From Frigidibacter sp. (lineage in GTDB: Bacteria > Pseudomonadota > Alphaproteobacteria > Rhodobacterales > Rhodobacteraceae), in contig NZ_JAUYTT010000012.1 in the NCBI RefSeq assembly GCF_030695035.1, forward strand, positions 434,001-498,000: a stretch of 64,000 nucleotides of DNA. The letters are read 5' to 3'. The notes under the pieces were generated by a model. That model saw only the letters and a program-made list of their open reading frames with translations. It was not told the DNA's origin and ran no database searches. Position numbers and translations under genes: made by a program. Shown piece by piece: positions 59,478 to 64,000 of this stretch (position 1 is its first letter; the number at the start of each line of letters is the position of its first letter).

Positions 59478-59690
59478 CTTTGGCGACGGCCATCGCCTTC
59501 GCCACGCTCTGCGCTCTCCATTGGCACCGACGGGCCCCCAAAGGGCCCGGCCAGCGCCCGCCCCGCCCTCGGCGGGCGCTGGCCTCTCCGGTGTCGTGTT
59601 GCCGGTGGCTCCGGGCGACAGATCCCGCACGGGCGGGGGGCGATGCAGTGCTTCCCGTATCCCGCCCGAACCGAGCGGTCCAAGGTGAGA
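59478..59690 (+). repeat. Family-3 repeat, copy X
   Basis: In the 495-bp gap between the AI-2E-type and dienelactone hydrolase genes, this GC-rich element is the inverted counterpart of 54630-54866. It has a stem CGGGCCC/GGGCCCG (59531-59549) followed by a perfect 14-bp stem GGCCAGCGCCCGCC/GGCGGGCGCTGGCC (59549-59584). Compared with copy Y it lacks a short TTCTCGCCCGCCAGGTCGGG insert. The rest of the gap shows nothing clear. Confidence 0.7.
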
Positions 59691-59817
59691 TAACGGCCCG
59701 AAGCCTGTTCTGCCGCTATCGCCGAAATTCTGCTCTCAATGTGCGGAGCTCCGTCAGGGAGCAGCCTACCCGTGACACCCGCCCAATGGGAACGACGTGA
59801 CGCCCCCCCCGCCCCCC

Positions 59818-60717
59818 TCACACCAGATAACGCTCGAACCACTCCAGCGTCCGCTCCCAGGCCAGTTTCGCCGCCGCCTCGTCATAGCGCGGAGTGGAAT
59901 CGTTGTGGAAGCCGTGGTTGGTGCCGGGGTAGATGTGGGCCTCATAGGTCTTGCCATGTTCCTTCAGCGCCGCCTCATAGGCGGGCCAGCCGGCATTGAC
60001 GTTCTCATCCGTCTCGGCGAATTGCAGCAGCAGCGGCGCCTCGATCTTCGGGACATCCGCGGCGGGCACCTGCCGGCCGTAGAAGGGCACCGCCGCCGCC
60101 AGCTCAGGGTAGGCTACCGCCGCCGCGTTCGACACGCCGCCGCCATAGCAAAAGCCGGTGATGCCGACCTTGCCGGTCGTCATCTCGCTCGCCATAAGCC
60201 ATTCCACTGCGGCAAAGAAATCGTTCATCAGCCTGGCCGGATCGACCTGCCGCTGCAGCTCGCGCCCCTGCTCGTCATTGCCGGGATAGCCACCGACGGA
60301 GGTAAGCCCATCCGGCGCCAGCGCCACGAAGCCCGCCTTGGCCAGCCGACGCGCCACATCCTCGATATAGGGGTTGAGCCCGCGGTTCTCATGCACCACC
60401 ACCACTCCCGGCAACGCGTCCGTCTTCGCCACGCCCTCGGCAGCCGGCCGCACCAGATAGCCGCGCACCTCGCCATGTCCGTTCGGCGAGGGGTAGGTGA
60501 TGTATTCCGCCACGATCCCGGGATCGGTGAACATCACCTGCTGCGCCAGCGCGTAGTTCGGCATCAGCGACGACAGCAGCGCCGCCGCGGTCAGCCCGCC
60601 GATGGCGAACTTGCCAGCGCGGTCCAGAAACTCGCGCTTGGTGATGCGGCCATGCGCGTAGAAATCGTAAAGCTCCAGCAGCTCTGCCGGAAAGTCCTGT
60701 GCCGTCAGCCGTGTCAT
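59818..60717 (-). CDS. Dienelactone hydrolase-family protein (Tat-like signal)
   Basis: This 299-residue alpha/beta hydrolase has a catalytic Cys nucleophile in GFCYGGG, an Asp in [11 protein letters not shown] and a His in [10 protein letters not shown], the dienelactone hydrolase triad. The N-terminus has TKREFL (residues 26-31) before a hydrophobic stretch ending NYALA, resembling a Tat signal with KR in place of RR, so it may be exported folded. The substrate is unknown; the family cleaves lactones and esters. Confidence 0.88.
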   Translation of the reverse strand: MTRLTAQDFPAELLELYDFYAHGRITKREFLDRAGKFAIGGLTAAALLSSLMPNYALAQQVMFTDPGIVAEYITYPSPNGHGEVRGYLVRPAAEGVAKTDALPGVVVVHENRGLNPYIEDVARRLAKAGFVALAPDGLTSVGGYPGNDEQGRELQRQVDPARLMNDFFAAVEWLMASEMTTGKVGITGFCYGGGVSNAAAVAYPELAAAVPFYGRQVPAADVPKIEAPLLLQFAETDENVNAGWPAYEAALKEHGKTYEAHIYPGTNHGFHNDSTPRYDEAAAKLAWERTLEWFERYLV

Positions 60718-60902
60718 GCCATCCTCCCTGTTGCAGCGACCCGCCCTGCCAGCGGGGCACCCGAAAGGCTAGCGCGGCCCGCCCCTTCGGCAAGCGCGCC
60801 CGGCCACTCCCCGCTCATCCGCAAGTATGAGGCGCGGGCGGTGGCGGGGGGCGCGTTCCTCTGCCACTCTGCCCCGGACATGGCCGATCGGGGAGGTGAG
60901 GC

Positions 60903-61886
60903 GTGGCACTCTTGGAAAGCGTTTCGGCGCCCTCTGCGGCGGCCGAGGTTGCAGAGCTGACCGCAGCGATGGCGGCGGGGCTGATCGGCCATGACCATCT
61001 GGTCGAGCGTCTGGTGATCGCGCTGCTGGCCGATGGCCATGTGCTGATCGAGGGGCCGCCGGGCCTTGCCAAGACCCGCGCAGTCAAGCGTTTGGCGGCG
61101 GGGCTCGACGGCAGCTTCGCCCGCATCCAGTGCACCCCCGACCTGATGCCATCGGACATGATCGGCACCCAGCTGTTCCGCCGCGCCTCCGAGAGCTTCG
61201 AGTTCGCCCCCGGCCCCCTCTTCCACTCGCTGGTGCTGGTGGATGAGATCAACCGCGCCCCGCCCAAGGTGCAATCGGCCCTGCTGGAGGCGATGGCCGA
61301 GCATCAGGTGACGGTGGGCGGCAGCACGAGGCCGCTGCCCGACCCGTTCATGGTTATCGCCACCCAGAACTCCATCGAGCATGAAGGCACCTTCTCGCTG
61401 CCCGAGGCGCAGCTGGACCGCTTCTTGCTGCACGTCCAGCTGGCGCTGCCGGGGGCAGCGGCGGAACGCGCGATCCTGGATCTGGTGGAAGGGGAGCTGC
61501 GGGCGCCGCCCCCGCCCGAAGGCCCGCGTCTGGGGCATGACCGGCTGCACGCCGCCCGCGCGGCGGTGGCGGCGGTGCATCTGGCCCCGGCGCTGAAGGA
61601 TTTCATCGTGCGGCTGGTCATGGGCACACGCGCGGTTGGCGAGGATGCCCCGCTGGCCGGTCTGATCGACCATGCCGTGTCGCCCCGCGGCACGCTGGCG
61701 CTGGCCGCCGCGGCGCGGGCGCGGGCGGCGCTGGCCGGCCGCAACCATGCCCTGCCCGAGGATGTGGAGGCGCTGGCCCCCGATGCGCTGGCGCACCGGC
61801 TGGTGCCAAGCTGGCGCGCCACCTCCGAAGGGTTGTCGGCGCGGGACATCGTGGCCCGGCTGTTGACGCAGGTCCGGCCGTATTGA
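60903..61886 (+). CDS. MoxR-family AAA+ ATPase
   Basis: This 327-residue AAA+ chaperone has Walker A EGPPGLAKTRAVKRLA, Walker B LVLVDEINRAPPKVQSALLEAM and sensor 1 VIATQNSIEHEGTF. It probably helps assemble or activate metalloenzymes or membrane complexes through VWA proteins encoded next to it. The start is a GTG (60903) after GGAGG; the preceding 185-bp gap shows nothing else clear. Confidence 0.92.
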   Translation: MALLESVSAPSAAAEVAELTAAMAAGLIGHDHLVERLVIALLADGHVLIEGPPGLAKTRAVKRLAAGLDGSFARIQCTPDLMPSDMIGTQLFRRASESFEFAPGPLFHSLVLVDEINRAPPKVQSALLEAMAEHQVTVGGSTRPLPDPFMVIATQNSIEHEGTFSLPEAQLDRFLLHVQLALPGAAAERAILDLVEGELRAPPPPEGPRLGHDRLHAARAAVAAVHLAPALKDFIVRLVMGTRAVGEDAPLAGLIDHAVSPRGTLALAAAARARAALAGRNHALPEDVEALAPDALAHRLVPSWRATSEGLSARDIVARLLTQVRPY

Positions 61887-61896
61887 GGGGTCGCAG

Positions 61897-62760
61897 ATGC
61901 TCGCCCCCGCCATTACAGACCTGCGCGCCGAGGATCTGCTGGCGATCGGCGCGCGGCTGGGGCGGCCGGGCCGCGGGGCGGTGCAGATCACCCGCCGAGC
62001 CGGGGTGACCGCCACCCGCCTGCGCGGGCAGGGGCATGAGATCCGCGAGATCCGCCCCTATACCGAGGGCGACGACCTGCGCCATCTCGATGCCGCCGCC
62101 ACCGCGCGCAGCGGCAGCCTGCAGGTGCGCAGCTTTCAGGAAGACCGCGACCGCAGCGTGATGCTGATCGCCGATTTCCGCCCGCCGATGCTGTGGGGCA
62201 CGCGGGGGCGCTTCCGCTCGATTGCCGCCGCCGAGGCGCTGGCGGTGGCGGGCTGGCAGGCGGTGCTGGCGGGCGGCAGCGCCGGCGTGGTCGCGTTGAC
62301 GGCGGGGGCGCTGGTGGCGGAGCGCGCGGCGGCAAGGGCGCGCGGCATGGCGCGGGTGGCGGGGTGCCTAGCGCGGGCCCATGCCGCGGCGCTGGAGGCC
62401 CCGGAGGCTGCGGTGCCCGACCTTGCGCAGATGCTCGCCGGGGCCGCTCGCCTCGCCCCGCGCGGGGCGGCGGTGGTGCTGGCGACCGGCTTCGATGATC
62501 CCGGCGCGGGCATCGAGCAGGTGTTGGCCGGCATCCTGCGCCGCGGCCCGCTGCGCATCGCGCTGACCGAGGACCGCTTCGAGCGCGATCCTCCCTCAAC
62601 GCCGCTGCCCTATCGCCTTGGCACCGGCCCGGCCCGCATCGGCGACTTCACCGCCCTGCCCGTCCGCCGCGCGGCCCTTGTCGCGCGACTGGCAATGCTC
62701 GGCGCACAGGTGGAGCGATTGGCCACCGACGCGCCCCTCGCCTTGGACCCCGCCTCATGA
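61897..62760 (+). CDS. DUF58-domain protein
   Basis: This 287-residue protein has a DUF58 domain: GQGHEIREIRPYTEGDDLRH, LDAAATARSGSLQVRSFQ and DRSVMLIADFRPPM (a VWA-like metal site). It follows moxR by 10 bp and overlaps the next gene (ATGA). DUF58 proteins accompany MoxR and VWA proteins in this conserved cluster. Confidence 0.88.
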   Translation: MLAPAITDLRAEDLLAIGARLGRPGRGAVQITRRAGVTATRLRGQGHEIREIRPYTEGDDLRHLDAAATARSGSLQVRSFQEDRDRSVMLIADFRPPMLWGTRGRFRSIAAAEALAVAGWQAVLAGGSAGVVALTAGALVAERAAARARGMARVAGCLARAHAAALEAPEAAVPDLAQMLAGAARLAPRGAAVVLATGFDDPGAGIEQVLAGILRRGPLRIALTEDRFERDPPSTPLPYRLGTGPARIGDFTALPVRRAALVARLAMLGAQVERLATDAPLALDPAS

Positions 62761-63125
62761 CCCCGCAGATCGTGCAGGATCTGCACCCGCCGCGCCTGCC
62801 GCTGGACTATGTGCAGCTTGGCCCGGCGGAGGTGCTGGCCGCCTTCGGCCTTGGCCTGCTGGCCGCGCTGGCGCTGATGGCGCTGCTGCGCCCCGCCCTG
62901 CACCGCCGCCGCCCGCCCGCCGAGGCGCTGGAGGCGGCGCTGGCCGCCCTGCGCCCGCTTCCGCCGCAGGATCGGCTGCTGGCACAGGCGGCGCTGCTGG
63001 CGCGCTATGGCGGCACCGTTCCGCCCGGCCTGCGCCCCGCGCTCTATGCGGGCGCGCCGGTGCCGGACACCCCCCAGCTGGAACCGCTGATCCGGGTCGC
63101 TGCCCGAGGGGCCAGACATGCCTGA
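62757..63125 (+). CDS. DUF4381-type small membrane protein
   Basis: This 122-residue protein has an N-terminal segment QDLHPPRLPLDYVQLGPAEV, one membrane helix (about residues 27-45) and a cytoplasmic helical tail with LLAQAALLARYGG. The position between DUF58 and VWA genes and the sequence pattern fit DUF4381. It overlaps both neighbours (ATGA and 8 bp). Confidence 0.8.
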   Translation: MTPQIVQDLHPPRLPLDYVQLGPAEVLAAFGLGLLAALALMALLRPALHRRRPPAEALEAALAALRPLPPQDRLLAQAALLARYGGTVPPGLRPALYAGAPVPDTPQLEPLIRVAARGARHA

Positions 63126-64000
63126 CCTCGGCACCCTCATCCTCGCCGCCCCGCTCGCGCTGCTGCTGTTGCCGCTGCCGCTGCTGGCGCGCCGCCTGCT
63201 GCCCCCGCAGCCCGCGCAGCTGGCCGCCATGCGCCTGCCCGGGGCCATTGGCGCGGCAGCCATCCCCGCAGACGCACAGCGCCGGGCCTTCACCCGCACC
63301 CGGGCCCTGAAGGTGCTGCTCTGGTGTGCGCTGGTGCTCGCCCTGTCGGGCCCCGCCCGGCTGGTCGCCACCGCCGATACCAGCGCCTCGGGCCGCGATA
63401 TCCTGCTGTCGCTGGACCTGTCGGGCAGTATGGCCATCGAGGATTTCGACCTCGGCGGCCAGCGCATCTCACGCCTGGGTGCCGTCAAGCAGGTGGCGCA
63501 GGGCTTCGTGGCCTCCCGCGCCGGCGACCGCATCGGGCTCGTGCTCTTCGCCGACCGTGCCTATGTCGCGGCCCCGCTGACCCATGACCTCGCCGCCGTC
63601 TCCCGCGCCATCGAGGAGGCGGGGATCGGCATCACCGGCCGCTCTACCGCCATTGCCGAAGGCCTGGGCCTCGCGCTCAAGCGGGTGGTAGCGGGTGCGG
63701 CACAGGGGCAGGTGATCGTGCTGCTGTCGGACGGCAAGGAAACCGGAGCGCGGATGGATGCGCGGCAGGTGGCGGCGCTGGCTGCCGAACGGGGCGTGCG
63801 CGTCCACACCATCGCGCTTGGCCCGGATGACCTGGAGACGCGCCCCGCCTCCCGCGATGCGGTGGACATCGCCTTGCTGCGCGAGATCGCCGCGGCCAGC
63901 GGCGGCACCAGCTACCGGGTGCGCGACATGGCCGACCTCGCGGCGATGGCCGCCGATCTGGACCGGCTGGAGCCCAACCCCTCGCGTCGCCCGCCGGTGC
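63118..64000 (+). CDS. VWA-domain (BatA-like) membrane protein, 3' end outside window
   Basis: The frame starts at 63118 and is still open at the window edge (294 codons seen). An N-terminal helix and RALKVLLWCALVLALSGPARLV (a second helix near residues 63-80) lead into a VWA domain with a complete MIDAS: DLSGSM, then GRST and LLSDGKE. It is the aerotolerance-type BatA protein of the MoxR operon, exposed to the periplasm. Confidence 0.9.
   Translation, partial: MPDLGTLILAAPLALLLLPLPLLARRLLPPQPAQLAAMRLPGAIGAAAIPADAQRRAFTRTRALKVLLWCALVLALSGPARLVATADTSASGRDILLSLDLSGSMAIEDFDLGGQRISRLGAVKQVAQGFVASRAGDRIGLVLFADRAYVAAPLTHDLAAVSRAIEEAGIGITGRSTAIAEGLGLALKRVVAGAAQGQVIVLLSDGKETGARMDARQVAALAAERGVRVHTIALGPDDLETRPASRDAVDIALLREIAAASGGTSYRVRDMADLAAMAADLDRLEPNPSRRPPV

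Overview
The window is chromosomal DNA from a high-GC alphaproteobacterium. Gene content points to the Rhodobacterales (Rhodobacter/Paracoccus/Gemmobacter-like): a nirB-nirD-nasA nitrate assimilation operon, a class Ib ribonucleotide reductase behind a cobalamin riboswitch, SitABCD manganese uptake, a leuA-mre-mrdA-rodA block, and a KpsT/KpsE/KdsA capsule group. The genus cannot be fixed from this sequence alone. Genes are tightly packed, and many neighbours share an ATGA or TGATG stop/start overlap.

Layout. 0-6.3 kb (+): assimilatory nitrite and nitrate reductases (nirB is cut by the window edge), a TrpD-like protein, and CobA for siroheme. 6.3-10.4 kb (-): nrdHIEF, preceded by a putative NrdR box and a clear cobalamin riboswitch. 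10.4-24.4 kb: housekeeping genes, namely a small basic protein, lepA, a metal chaperone, cobB, a PCu(A)C copper chaperone with a DUF2946-like partner, rpmB, an ArsR regulator divergent from NIPSNAP and ABM proteins, meaB, a DUF3108-like protein, hrpB and tex. 24.4-29.1 kb: an anion permease whose N-terminus is interrupted by a stop codon, divergent from sitABCD with palindromic operators. 29.1-38.6 kb: an SDR, a five-gene peptide ABC transporter joined to a membrane dipeptidase, a YcaQ/AlkX-like protein and an EamA exporter. 38.6-48.2 kb: an SDR, leuA with a leucine leader peptide, the elongasome operon mreBCD-mrdA-rodA, and a GhrA-type reductase. 48.3-54.6 kb: SseB-like, UDG-like and NhaA genes, then kpsT-kpsE-kdsA. 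54.6-58.1 kb: an A/T-richer accessory patch with an HNH-domain protein of unknown function and a parDE module whose toxin is frameshifted at a G8 tract, then a YhiN/BaiN flavoprotein and tRNA-Gln(TTG). 58.1-64 kb: a 28-residue membrane peptide, an AI-2E-type permease, a dienelactone hydrolase, and the start of a MoxR-DUF58-DUF4381-VWA operon that runs off the window.

Three dispersed intergenic repeat families stand out. Family 1 has four copies, and every convergent gene junction in the window that is wide enough (about 120-310 bp) contains it, apart from the 38.6 kb and 54.6 kb junctions. Family 2 has two copies and family 3 has two inverted copies.

The best leads for something undescribed are the HNH protein with an unrecognised C-terminal domain in the accessory patch, the convergent-junction repeat, and the layered NrdR plus B12-riboswitch control of nrdHIEF. 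All functional statements rest on motif recognition by eye; no database search was run.
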